Shown here: in pieces, positions 45,760 through 54,955 of the stretch | How the letters are laid out: each line of letters opens with the position of its first letter | How positions within the stretch are numbered: position 1 is the first letter of the stretch | Notes under the pieces: model-generated | Told to the model about the DNA's origin: nothing | Databases searched by the model: none | Seen by the model: the letters and a program-made list of their open reading frames with translations, nothing else | Origin: Falsiphaeobacter marinintestinus | GTDB lineage: Bacteria > Pseudomonadota > Alphaproteobacteria > Rhodobacterales > Rhodobacteraceae | Reading direction: 5' to 3' | DNA: 64,000 nt | NCBI RefSeq assembly: GCF_007923355.1 | Contig: NZ_VOGO01000012.1 | Span: forward strand, 1 to 64,000 | Program-made: the position numbers and the translations under genes

Positions 45760-47058
45760 CTAACGCATCAGATCAGGCAACCATGTCGCGATCTCGGGCA
45801 CCAGAAACAGCAGCAACAGCCCAAGCAGCATCGAAAATATGAACGGCGTCACGCCGATGAACATCTTGGCAAGGTCCACGTCACTGATGACGGCCTTAAC
45901 CGTGAACACATTCATGCCGATGGGCGGGGTGATCAGACCAAGTTCAACAACAAGTATGATGATGATCCCGAACCAGATCATATCCACGTTCAAAGCCGCC
46001 AAAGATGGCAGAAACACCGGCACGACCAGCAGCAAGATGCCAAGAGATTCAAAGATCATGCCCAGCAGGACACAGATTACGCAGATCCCCAAAACCAGTT
46101 GAGTGGCGGAAATGGCGCCGTCGCCTTCAACCATATCGACCAGCTCAAATGGCATGCCGGTGATATTCACGAACTGGGCCAGCATCATGCCGCAAAACAC
46201 GATGGTAAAGATCATCCCGGTCGTTTTCACAGTATCGGCAAAGACATGCAAAAGTTCAGGCCAGCTGCGCAACCGCCCACGGGAAATCGCGAAAATGAAC
46301 GCAAAGAATGCCCCGACAGCCGCCGATTCCGTCGGTGTGAAAATACCGGTATAGATACCGCCAAGAACAACGATGAACAGCAAGACAATGGGCCAGGTCG
46401 CCTTTGAGGCGCTTAGCTTTTCGGCCCAGGTCGTTGCCGCCCCCGGAGGGCCGGAGTTCGGAAACAGCCGCACGACAATGGCGATACCAAGCAGAAACAG
46501 CAAGACCAGCATCAGGCCCGGAACGATCCCGGCGATGAACAGCTTGCCGATATCCTCGCCCACGATGATCCCATAGATCACCATGGGAACCGACGGCGGG
46601 ATCATGATACCAAGCGTGCCGCCCGCCGCGATGGTGCCGGTCGACAGCGCGTCATTATACCCAAAGCGCCGCATGGGGGGCATGGCAACCCGGCTCATGG
46701 TTGCGGCCGTGGCCAGCGATGACCCGCTGACCGCCGCGAACCCGGCGCAGGCAAAAACGGTGGCCATCGCAACTCCGCCCTTTAACCGCCCCAACCAGGC
46801 ATAAGAGGCCTCGTAAAGTTCGTCCGATATTCCGGCGCGATGGATGAATGTGCCCATCAGGATGAACAGCGGCACAACGGACAGGCCAAGATTCATGGTC
46901 ATTTCCATGATCCACTGCCCCGACACTGCAATCGATGCATCCAGTCCGCGGTAAGCCGCAAACCCGACAACGCCGACTGCAAGCGTCGCAAAGCCCAGCG
47001 GCACGCCGATAAAGCTCAGAAACAGCACAACTGCCAATCCGATAAGTGCGTTGGTCAT
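45760..47058 (-). CDS. TRAP transporter large permease (second DctM)
   Basis: 432 residues from ATG 47058. GVAMATVFACAGFAAVSGSSLATAATM and GIMIPPSVPMVIYGIIVGEDIGKLF are DctM motifs. Longer upstream frame is rejected because it crosses dctQ. Converges with gntR 34 bp away. Confidence 0.92.
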   Translation of the reverse strand: MTNALIGLAVVLFLSFIGVPLGFATLAVGVVGFAAYRGLDASIAVSGQWIMEMTMNLGLSVVPLFILMGTFIHRAGISDELYEASYAWLGRLKGGVAMATVFACAGFAAVSGSSLATAATMSRVAMPPMRRFGYNDALSTGTIAAGGTLGIMIPPSVPMVIYGIIVGEDIGKLFIAGIVPGLMLVLLFLLGIAIVVRLFPNSGPPGAATTWAEKLSASKATWPIVLLFIVVLGGIYTGIFTPTESAAVGAFFAFIFAISRGRLRSWPELLHVFADTVKTTGMIFTIVFCGMMLAQFVNITGMPFELVDMVEGDGAISATQLVLGICVICVLLGMIFESLGILLLVVPVFLPSLAALNVDMIWFGIIIILVVELGLITPPIGMNVFTVKAVISDVDLAKMFIGVTPFIFSMLLGLLLLFLVPEIATWLPDLMR

Positions 47059-47066
47059 GGGTGCCC

Positions 47067-47552
47067 CTAATCCGCTGAATCGTGGCCCATCTGGCCACTG
47101 GTAAACACCCTGATCCCGGCCACCAGTGAGACGGCAACAAAGAGGACAAGCGCGGAAATGATATAGAAATATGGGATTTCCAGACCCTCGGTCACGTCTT
47201 CGTAGATGTAAGAATCCCGGGCCGCCATGATCAGAACCCACAGCAGAAAGGCCGTCCCCACCGTGTTGCTGACCGCATAGACCAGACGGTATAGGTTGGG
47301 CGAAAACCGGCTGATAACCGGTTCGAAAATCGAGACGACTACATGGCTGCCATCACGGCTGACCAGAATGAAGCCGGCAAAAACCGTCAGCGTCAAAAGG
47401 ATCTGTGTCATTTCGGCGCTTCCCGAAATCGGGGCGGAAAACACATAGCGCATGAACACATCGACAACGGTAATCAGCATCATCAGGGCAAGAAACACCG
47501 ACCCGACGATCAGCCCGATCCGGCTGAGAAAATCCACGACTTTGTCGAACAT
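47067..47552 (-). CDS. TRAP transporter small permease (second DctQ)
   Basis: 161 residues, four membrane segments, VFMRYVFSAPISGSAEMTQILLTL being the DctQ signature. 8 bp before dctM. Confidence 0.9.
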   Translation of the reverse strand: MFDKVVDFLSRIGLIVGSVFLALMMLITVVDVFMRYVFSAPISGSAEMTQILLTLTVFAGFILVSRDGSHVVVSIFEPVISRFSPNLYRLVYAVSNTVGTAFLLWVLIMAARDSYIYEDVTEGLEIPYFYIISALVLFVAVSLVAGIRVFTSGQMGHDSAD

Positions 47553-47573
47553 GTGTCGTCCCCTAAAGTGTCA

Positions 47574-47610
47574 AACGGGCCGGGCCCCGTTAGCTGGGCC
47601 CCGGCCCGTT
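47574..47610 (-). terminator. GC-rich hairpin between dctP and dctQ
   Basis: Arms AACGGGCCGGG / CCCGGCCCGTT with extra pairing within, directly after the dctP stop. No strong T run on either side, so partial attenuation is more likely than full termination. Confidence 0.5.
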
Positions 47611-47613
47611 CCA

Positions 47614-48657
47614 TTAATTGGCGTTTATGGTGCTCAGGCGTTCGACCTCGGCACGCATGAAATCAAGCGCGGCCTGACCATCGACGCCCATGCCACCCAC
47701 CTTTGCGATCCAGGCCTCAGCAACCGGAGTCGAGTTTTCCTGAAGCGCAGCCATCAGAGCATCTGATGGCGGATGGTATTCAACCGTCTTGGCAAGTTCG
47801 TCCCGGCCATGCAAAGCGCGTTCATTCACCTTGGCCCCCATCATGCGGGCCAGATGCTCACCCGACAGATCTGTCAGAACCTGCTGATCTTCTGGCGACA
47901 GGCCGTCCCAAACCCGCTGATTGATGAAGTGGCTGAAGTTGATCGAAAACAGCGACTTTTCAAGCTGAACGCAGGACTTGGTATAGCCGTCGATTTTGAA
48001 CTGACGCACCGAGTCATAAGTGATGCCGGTATAGGCATCGACGACATTGCGCGACACGATTTCATGGATCTGGACCGCCGGGCCATTGACCGTCGCAACA
48101 CCCATGTTCTTGAGGATCTTGTCAAGGTTGCCCTTAAGCGACCAGACCTTGCGCGATGTCAGATCATCGGCAGTTTCAATCTTTTCGTCAGTGACAGAAC
48201 ACAATGCGCCACCGCCAAAATGATACAGGCCCAAAAGGTGAACCCCACGCCAGTCTTCGGCGTCGGCAAAGTACTTCTGATAGGTGTTCCACAGCGCGAC
48301 CGATGTCGCCTCTGAATCGCCCTGATGCATCCATGGCATCATGCCGACATGCGCACCGGGGTTTTTGGGGCCAAGATAGATATTGGCAAGGAACCCGGCA
48401 TCCGCTGCCCCCTTGCGGACCGCATCCATGACTTTAGGCGGCGGCGCCACCGATTTCGGGGTGAATTCGATGGTCAGGCGACCTTCGGACTTGTCGTGAA
48501 CCTGACCGGCCCAGTCTCTCATCACGTCCCAGTAAAAGTGGCTGGGCGGCACAAAAATGTTGAACAGGATTTTCGTTTCTGCCGCCGCCGACAGCGGTGA
48601 CAGGACTGCGCAGGTCAGGCCCGCCAGCACCGCGTTTTTCAGGGTCTTCAAAGACAT
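47614..48657 (-). CDS. TRAP transporter substrate-binding protein (second DctP)
   Basis: 347 residues. Signal peptide about 1-26 (SLKTLKNAVLAGLTCAVLSPLSAAA). LFNIFVPPSHFYWDVMRDWAGQV and the conserved central region DAVRKGAADAGFL fit the DctP family. It differs clearly from the DctP at 43697, so the two transporters probably take different substrates. Follows the sulfatase gene by 41 bp. Confidence 0.9.
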   Translation of the reverse strand: MSLKTLKNAVLAGLTCAVLSPLSAAAETKILFNIFVPPSHFYWDVMRDWAGQVHDKSEGRLTIEFTPKSVAPPPKVMDAVRKGAADAGFLANIYLGPKNPGAHVGMMPWMHQGDSEATSVALWNTYQKYFADAEDWRGVHLLGLYHFGGGALCSVTDEKIETADDLTSRKVWSLKGNLDKILKNMGVATVNGPAVQIHEIVSRNVVDAYTGITYDSVRQFKIDGYTKSCVQLEKSLFSINFSHFINQRVWDGLSPEDQQVLTDLSGEHLARMMGAKVNERALHGRDELAKTVEYHPPSDALMAALQENSTPVAEAWIAKVGGMGVDGQAALDFMRAEVERLSTINAN

Positions 48658-48698
48658 TTCTTCTCCTCCGGTTGGTAGTTTGGATCCGTTGGCGCAGG

Positions 48699-50336
48699 TC
48701 AGCGCGGGTCCAACGGCCGTCGCACAGGCAAGATCTTCGGGTCCTTTCCTTGCGCGTCACTTTCATCCCAATATCCAATCAACACGCCCAGCTTCTCCTC
48801 CATGCCGGTCATCTTGATATTGTGGTCTTCGCTCCATGTTTCCCGCTGTCGGTATTGCAGTGACCATCCGGCCAAATGGTTGAACATGGCCTGGCAGACA
48901 TCCGCATGGTCGGGACTGCGCCCAAGATCGATCAGCTCATCAGGGTCGTTGATAAGATCGAACAAAACCGGCGGGTATCCCGGCGCATGGACGTATTTCC
49001 ACTGGTCGTTGGCCACCATGTAAGACCGGCAATCCAATGGCATTTTTTCGGTCTCGGGGCGGAAAACCTGGCAGGAATAGTCGTATTCGCTGATCACATA
49101 ATCACGCCACGCGACCGTTTCGCCGTGGATCTTCGGCATCAGAGATCGCCCGTCCAGAATGTTCTGCTGAACATCGCCGCCGCAGAATTCAACAAAGGTC
49201 GGCAAGAGATCAATCGCCTCGACCAGCGACTCGTCAACGGTTCCGCGGGTGCCGTCTGCGCGGCTGTCCGGATCGACAACAATCAGCGGGATCTTCACCG
49301 ACGGATCATGGAAATAGTCCTTGTCGCCCATCCAATGGTCACCAAGGTAATCGCCGTGATCCGACGTGAACACAATCATCGTGTCCTCAAGCAAACCGCG
49401 CTTGTCCATGAAGTCGAACAAATTGCCAAGTTGATCATCGATTTGCGTGATCAGCCCCATGTAGACAGGGATGACCGTTTCGCGGGCCTCGTCCTGGGAA
49501 AATGTCTTACCCGCAACACGGTCCATGAAATGCTTCACAAGCGGGTTCGGGTCATCCCGTTCACTGTCCGAGCGCACCGCAGGAATGACATCCTTGGCCC
49601 CGTACATGTCATTGTAAGGTGCTGGCGCGACATAGGGCCAATGCGGCTTGATATAGGACAGATGCAGCAGCCAGGGTGTTTCACCATCGTCCTCGGCCAG
49701 AAAATCCATGGCACGCCGGGTCATGTAAGGCGTTTCAGAATCCTCGTCTGGGACTCTGGCAGGCAAATCGACCCGGTCATTGAAGAACCCGGACCGCACC
49801 CCTGTCTCGGTGTCGACCGCATTGGCGGCCCAATGCCAGGGGTTGTCATCCTGTGTATAACCTTTTGACTTCAGATATTCGTTATACGCCAATCCGGGAC
49901 GTACCATCGTGTCCGGGTGAATGCCGTCATCCCGCTCATACGGAACAAATCCGGCCTGCGCGTGATGAACCCCGATTTCGCCATCGGGATCGACCCCAAG
50001 GCGCTCCATACCTTCTGTATCCGCCTTCATATGCGTTTTGCCGACCAGCACGGTCTTCACGCCAAGCGGGTTCAGGTGATGGCCAATGTTCTGCTCGCCA
50101 ATGCGCAGCGGGCCAAAGTTCGAATGTGACCCATGCGACGACACGTACCGCCCGGTATAGGTGCTCATCCGTGAGGGCCCGCAAATCGGCGACTGGCAAT
50201 ATGTGTTAGCGAACCGAACGCCGCGCGCGGCCAATGCGTCGATGTTCGGAGTCTTGATCGTGGGGTGCCCGGTACATCCCAAATAGTCGAACCGCAGCTG
50301 GTCGCACATGATGAAAAGGATGTTTTTGCGTGACAT
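48699..50336 (-). CDS. Type I (formylglycine) sulfatase 1
   Basis: 545 residues. Alkaline-phosphatase fold: NILFIMCDQLRFDYLG (Ca ligands), SPICGPSRMSTYTGR with C52 as the predicted formylglycine, and TSDHGDYLGDHWMGDKDYFHD. No signal peptide, so probably cytoplasmic, hydrolysing a sulfate ester brought in by the transporter that follows. Phosphonate or phosphate monoester hydrolysis cannot be excluded. A formylglycine-generating enzyme is not in this window. Confidence 0.88.
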   Translation of the reverse strand: MSRKNILFIMCDQLRFDYLGCTGHPTIKTPNIDALAARGVRFANTYCQSPICGPSRMSTYTGRYVSSHGSHSNFGPLRIGEQNIGHHLNPLGVKTVLVGKTHMKADTEGMERLGVDPDGEIGVHHAQAGFVPYERDDGIHPDTMVRPGLAYNEYLKSKGYTQDDNPWHWAANAVDTETGVRSGFFNDRVDLPARVPDEDSETPYMTRRAMDFLAEDDGETPWLLHLSYIKPHWPYVAPAPYNDMYGAKDVIPAVRSDSERDDPNPLVKHFMDRVAGKTFSQDEARETVIPVYMGLITQIDDQLGNLFDFMDKRGLLEDTMIVFTSDHGDYLGDHWMGDKDYFHDPSVKIPLIVVDPDSRADGTRGTVDESLVEAIDLLPTFVEFCGGDVQQNILDGRSLMPKIHGETVAWRDYVISEYDYSCQVFRPETEKMPLDCRSYMVANDQWKYVHAPGYPPVLFDLINDPDELIDLGRSPDHADVCQAMFNHLAGWSLQYRQRETWSEDHNIKMTGMEEKLGVLIGYWDESDAQGKDPKILPVRRPLDPR

Positions 50337-50784
50337 TCTCCGAACTCCGCTCAGCCAGCTGTCGACATGTTAGTCAGGCAACCCAAGCACAGACGGGGTC
50401 CGCCTTTGTCCGATGCGCGGCCCGACTGCCGTGAAGCGCGCGACCCGCTCCCTGTGCATATTTCATGCGTCATCTGTCCCCCCAAGTGCGAGAGCCGAAG
50501 GTCATGTTCCGCCCCCTCCCCGGGGCGAGCATCATGAATCCATGCGATTTCCTAGAATCAGCTACGCATCACCATACTGCACAAATGGGATCCCAAATCA
50601 AAATATATTTGATCAAGGTTCCGAAAATTCGGATAAGTCTTGATTTTGGGATCCCGTTTATGCCAAGTCTTGAGCAACTCGATCGACGGCGCGTGCTTGA
50701 TCACAGCACCAACAGACCGTCGCTGTTATCCACGGCCATGACCCGACTGGCGGCACACACCAGCACAAAGAGGAGGACCCGCAA
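50337..50784. promoter_or_regulatory. Divergent control region with two GntR-type operators
   Basis: Palindromes TGGGATCCCA at 50586-50595 and TGGGATCCCG at 50647-50656, 61 bp centre to centre. They lie between the leftward sulfatase-TRAP operon and the rightward alkylsulfatase. The remaining about 220 bp to the left holds nothing I can name. Confidence 0.68.
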
Positions 50785-52062
50785 ATGCACCCGGAATTGA
50801 AGGCCCACCCTGAATACTTCCAAAAGGAAATCGTTCAGCTCGCTGACAACGTCTATCAGGCCTTTGGTTTTGCAGCCTCCAATGTGTACATGATCGTCGG
50901 CGACGATGGCGTGATCATTGTCGATACGACAGAGACGACGACAGCTGCAGAAAACATACTGGCAGAGTTCCGCAAGATTACGGATTTGCCGGTCAAGACG
51001 ATCATCCTCACCCATTCGCATCGCGATCACGTTTCAGGCGCCAGCGTTTTTGCCGAAGGTGGAACTCCGCAGGTTCTGGCCAGTGACAGGTCATCCGAAG
51101 ACCCCCTGATCGTGCAGACGAAACACCCAAGAGCGGCCAAAGCCATGCAGGCACGCACCAAGCGCCAGTTCGGCATCGGGCTGTCTTATCCGGACGAGAT
51201 CATCGGCATCGGTGTCGGCCCCGGAAATCGCCCACTAAAGGGGATGGGGGCCGGTATTCTGCCCCCGACCCGCAGAATTACCGGCGAGGGCGAGAAAATC
51301 ACCCTGCACGGGGTTGATCTGGAATTGGCAATGGCACCGGGTGAAACTCCGGATCACATGGTCGTCTGGTACCCAGAAAAGAAGGTCCTGTTTTCGGGCG
51401 ACAATTTCTACCGCTCGTTCCCGAACCTCTATGCCATTCGCGGAACCGAATACCGCGATTTCGACACCTGGGCAGACACGATGGACCAGCTTATGGCCTT
51501 TGACCCCGAGGTTCTTGCCCCGGGCCACACAAAGGCTGTCATCGGTGGCGATCAGATCAAAGAGCTTCTGACCGACTATCGTGACGCCATTCGCCATGTC
51601 GTGACTGAAACCCGCGCCGGGATGGATGCCGGGCGGACCATCGATCAACTGGCCCATAGCGTCAAACTCCCCCCGGACATGGCCGCGAAACCACATTTGC
51701 GCGAATACTATGGCCGTGTGGATTTTGCGGTGCGGGCCTATTTCGTTGGGACGATGGGCTGGTTTGACGGCAACCCGACCTCGTTGGGTGCGCTGGCGCC
51801 TGATGACGAAGCGCAACGCTTTATTGATCTGGCCGGTGGCGCGGATGCCGTATTTCAGGCCGTGCACAAAGCACGCGCGGATGCTGACCACCAGTGGGCG
51901 CTGCAATTGATCGACCGTTTGATCTATGCTGGCCACGATGTCGCGAAGGCCAAGTCACTGAAGGCAGACGTCCTGAGGGACCATGCCGAAGATCAGATCA
52001 ATTGCCCAACGCGCCATTACTATCTGCAATGCGCGAAAGAGCTTTCGACCCCAACAGGCTGA
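50785..52062 (+). CDS. SdsA1-type metallo-beta-lactamase alkylsulfatase
   Basis: 425 residues with AGAGGAGG upstream. Zinc motif THSHRDH (His77, His79, Asp81, His82), then PGETPDHM and PGHTKAV. The middle YFVGTMGWFDGNPTSLGALAP and ADHQWALQLIDRLIYAG are the dimerisation domain of alkylsulfatases. No secretion signal and no C-terminal SCP2-like domain, so it is shorter than SdsA1. It should release sulfate from an alkyl sulfate ester. Confidence 0.82.
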   Translation: MHPELKAHPEYFQKEIVQLADNVYQAFGFAASNVYMIVGDDGVIIVDTTETTTAAENILAEFRKITDLPVKTIILTHSHRDHVSGASVFAEGGTPQVLASDRSSEDPLIVQTKHPRAAKAMQARTKRQFGIGLSYPDEIIGIGVGPGNRPLKGMGAGILPPTRRITGEGEKITLHGVDLELAMAPGETPDHMVVWYPEKKVLFSGDNFYRSFPNLYAIRGTEYRDFDTWADTMDQLMAFDPEVLAPGHTKAVIGGDQIKELLTDYRDAIRHVVTETRAGMDAGRTIDQLAHSVKLPPDMAAKPHLREYYGRVDFAVRAYFVGTMGWFDGNPTSLGALAPDDEAQRFIDLAGGADAVFQAVHKARADADHQWALQLIDRLIYAGHDVAKAKSLKADVLRDHAEDQINCPTRHYYLQCAKELSTPTG

Positions 52063-52073
52063 CGCCCGGGCCA

Positions 52074-52922
52074 TCAGATCAGATAGGTCTCCAGGTCTTC
52101 TACAATCGCACTTTCCCCGGCAAAGCCCGCCTCCAGAACGCCAAGGGCCGCCGCGTGGCGTTCGGGGGCGTCCATGTGAATGCGGAAGTGGCTTAACAGC
52201 AGCCGCTTCACATCGGCCCGGGTTGCCATAGCAGCAATTTCAGAAGGCGTCGGGGTCAGCGGCACCATCATTGGGTGTGCTTCTTCACCATCCAGCCGAT
52301 AGCACCAGTGCAACAAAAGATCGGCCCCACGACACAAGGTTTCGATCCCGTCACAAAGCCCGGTATCGCCGGAATAGACAAATTTGCGACCCTCCGCGTT
52401 CAGGGCAAATCCAAGACAATCCAGAACCGGTTGAGCATGCGGTGCCGTGCAGGATGAAAGGTGCCACCCCTCTCCTTCGAATGCAAAGCCACCGGTGATT
52501 TCGGTCACATCGGGAGCAGGCCATGGTCGTGGCAAGGTCCCGCCACGGGCTTTCCAGACCTCCTGGCTTGGCAACAATTCGGTTCTGGCGCGCAGATCAT
52601 GCGACAAGACCCCGTCGAGACCAAAGAAACCCTCGGTTATGCCCGCAATCGGCGCGGGGCCGAAAACTTTTAAGGGCGGCGCACCTTCGTCCCATGCCGC
52701 ATGCACCAACCGGGCATAATCCATCATGTGATCGGTATGCAGATGGGTGAAAAACAGATGCGTGATGTCCGATGGTTTTCGCCCCGATCGAACAAGGTTG
52801 TCGAACACGCCCCCTCCGCAGTCAAACAAGATGACATCGTCGCCTGTCTCAACAAGATAACCGCTTGAGGCACGCCGGACATAAGCTTCGGGCGAACCGG
52901 ACCCAAGGATCGTAAGCTTCAT
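52074..52922 (-). CDS. MBL-fold hydrolase (AtsA/RNase Z-like)
   Basis: 282 residues. MKLTILGSGSP and FFTHLHTDHMMDY (His60, His62, Asp64, His65) then VYSGDTG and LLSHFRIH, the RNase Z/arylsulfatase AtsA pattern. Overlaps the sulfatase-2 stop (ATGA), so it is in that operon. Arylsulfatase activity is plausible from the context. Confidence 0.75.
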   Translation of the reverse strand: MKLTILGSGSPEAYVRRASSGYLVETGDDVILFDCGGGVFDNLVRSGRKPSDITHLFFTHLHTDHMMDYARLVHAAWDEGAPPLKVFGPAPIAGITEGFFGLDGVLSHDLRARTELLPSQEVWKARGGTLPRPWPAPDVTEITGGFAFEGEGWHLSSCTAPHAQPVLDCLGFALNAEGRKFVYSGDTGLCDGIETLCRGADLLLHWCYRLDGEEAHPMMVPLTPTPSEIAAMATRADVKRLLLSHFRIHMDAPERHAAALGVLEAGFAGESAIVEDLETYLI

Positions 52923-54358
52923 GATTTGGCCTCCGGTGGGGGGGTTGCGCCGGGCGCGCCCAGTTTCAAAGCGGCCTCACGCCCGCCATGTCGGGCAATC
53001 AGCGCGGCTTGGTCAGCAAACGCCTGACGGTCGGCGCGTTCGGGATCAACAATCAACCGCAAGGCCTGTTCCATATCCGCCAGATCACTTTCATGATCCG
53101 GATGTCCCGCAAGGTCCACAAGTTCTTCGGGGTCATCAACCATGTCAAAAAGCTCGGACGGAAATCCGACGTAATAGTTCAGCTTCCAACGCCCTTTTCG
53201 CAGCATGAAAGCCCCCGAAACAGCGCCCGCCGCGTGATATTCACTCAGGATCGGGCGTTCAGGGTCGACAGGTGCATCGGCAATTGCGGTAAGCGGCGCA
53301 CCATCTCCGGAAAACGCGATGCCAAAATGATCCGGAATCGTGGCCGACAGATCAAGAAGTGACACCGGGGTGTCGCAAGTGCCTGTGCCCACCGTCGGCC
53401 CGGCCATGATCATCGGCACAGACACACTTTCCTGATAGAGGTTCGATTTCCCCCAAAGCCCACGCGCACCCAGATTATCGCCATGGTCCGACGTATAAAT
53501 CACCGTGGTGGTGTCGCCAAAACCGGACGCTTCAAGCGACGTCAGGATTTGCCCGACATTATGGTCAAGACAACTGCAAAGCCCGTAATAACTGGCCATC
53601 GCGCTCAGCCGTTCCTCGGCATTGTGGAACCGTCCTTCGCTGTCCATCCCGGCGTTTTGCTTTTCGACCCACGGGTGACGGGCGTGGCCGTCCTTGGGGT
53701 GCAATTTCACCGGTGGCAAGCTGTCCAGCGGGTAGAGATCATAGAATTCCTGCGGTACGACCAGCGGGAAATGCGGCGCCACCAGCCCGACATAAAGACA
53801 CCAGGGCCGATCATCATCAGACGCCGCGCGGTCAGCAAACCACTGACCAGTTCGGTCTGTCACGGCTCGATCATATTCGGTGTATTTCGACTGACCCGGG
53901 CCGATGTAGTCTCCCAACATACGGCCACCGCCAGGCGGCGGGACGCGCTCGTCTTCCTTGCGGATCGACGCCCAGACCATGCCGACCCCATTAACCACCT
54001 GCATCGGCATATGCTCGACATCAAAGCCAGCCGGATCTTCGTCAGACCGGTAATGCAGCTTGCCGATGCTTTCGACCGGCACACCCGCCCCCTGCAGACG
54101 ATGCCCCCAGCCCTTGGGTGTGCCGATATAGGGCATCGCATTGTCCCACAATCGGTTCACATGGACATGGCGGCCCGAGGCAAAACTGGCACGCGCAGGA
54201 ACGCAAATAGGTGACGGCGTATAGGCGTCGGTAAAACGAATCCCCCTCGCGGCCAGCCCATCCAGATGCGGGGTTTGCACAAACGGATGTCCAGCACATC
54301 CCATCGCCCGTGCCTGATGTTCGTCTGACATGATGATCAGAAGGTTGGATTGGCTCAT
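52919..54358 (-). CDS. Type I (formylglycine) sulfatase 2
   Basis: 479 residues. NLLIIMSDEHQARAMG, SPICVPARASFASGR (C52), TSDHGDNLGARGLWGKSNLYQESVSVPMI resemble choline-sulfatase types. No signal peptide. Starts inside the MarR gene's end (ATGA) and ends inside the MBL gene's start, a tight three-gene operon. Confidence 0.88.
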   Translation of the reverse strand: MSQSNLLIIMSDEHQARAMGCAGHPFVQTPHLDGLAARGIRFTDAYTPSPICVPARASFASGRHVHVNRLWDNAMPYIGTPKGWGHRLQGAGVPVESIGKLHYRSDEDPAGFDVEHMPMQVVNGVGMVWASIRKEDERVPPPGGGRMLGDYIGPGQSKYTEYDRAVTDRTGQWFADRAASDDDRPWCLYVGLVAPHFPLVVPQEFYDLYPLDSLPPVKLHPKDGHARHPWVEKQNAGMDSEGRFHNAEERLSAMASYYGLCSCLDHNVGQILTSLEASGFGDTTTVIYTSDHGDNLGARGLWGKSNLYQESVSVPMIMAGPTVGTGTCDTPVSLLDLSATIPDHFGIAFSGDGAPLTAIADAPVDPERPILSEYHAAGAVSGAFMLRKGRWKLNYYVGFPSELFDMVDDPEELVDLAGHPDHESDLADMEQALRLIVDPERADRQAFADQAALIARHGGREAALKLGAPGATPPPEAKS

Positions 54359-54846
54359 TCGGAAAAATCCTGCTTTTCGGCGGCAATCTCAAGTTTGTCG
54401 AGCACTCGGCGAAACAGCGTGATTTCATCGTCGGTCAACCCGGCACGTAGCCAGTTCTGCCGCTTGCGTGTCACTGGCAGGGCACGGTCAAAGATGTCCT
54501 GCCCTTTTGGGCTTAGCGATAGATGCTGAACCCGGTGATCGACCTCATCCGGAGTACTGATGACAACCCCCTGTTCAACAAGGGTTTTCACGTTTCGGCT
54601 CAGTAACCCTTTGTCCAATGCAGCGTCGCGCGCCAGGTCCGACAGCCGGGTTTCCCCGGCCGCGCCCACAAGGGCGACGACCCGCCATTGCGTCAACGTA
54701 AGCCCCACAGCTTTCATCAGAACGCGCGCGCCCTGAGCATTCAGCTTGGCCTGCACCCGCGACAGGCGAAAGGTCAGGTATTGATGCAATGGCAAGTCAC
54801 CCACTGCTGCGGACACGTCTGCTGACGGTTCTGGCGATGCGGTCAT
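54355..54846 (-). CDS. MarR-family regulator
   Basis: 163 residues. Winged helix LTLTQWRVVALVGAAGETRLSDLARDAALDKGLLSRNVKTLVEQGVV and wing DEVDHRVQHLSLSPKG. First gene of the operon with sulfatase 2 and the MBL protein; probably autoregulated and also controlling the divergent TctCBA genes. Confidence 0.88.
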   Translation of the reverse strand: MTASPEPSADVSAAVGDLPLHQYLTFRLSRVQAKLNAQGARVLMKAVGLTLTQWRVVALVGAAGETRLSDLARDAALDKGLLSRNVKTLVEQGVVISTPDEVDHRVQHLSLSPKGQDIFDRALPVTRKRQNWLRAGLTDDEITLFRRVLDKLEIAAEKQDFSE

Positions 54847-54880
54847 ATCGGTCTCCTTGCCCCCACCATTCCGCTAGAAA

Positions 54881-54914
54881 GTTGTCGCGTCAACTTTTTT
54901 GTTGACCGATCAAC
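54881..54914. promoter_or_regulatory. Paired GTTG-N6-CAAC operators (MarR)
   Basis: GTTGTCGCGTCAAC at 54881-54894 and GTTGACCGATCAAC at 54901-54914, exactly 20 bp apart (about two helical turns). The second extends to TTTTGTTGA...TCAACAAAA. Between the divergent MarR and tctC genes. Confidence 0.68.
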
Positions 54915-54955
54915 AAAACTGTGGCTGACTTTGGGAAAATATAAGGGAGGATACC

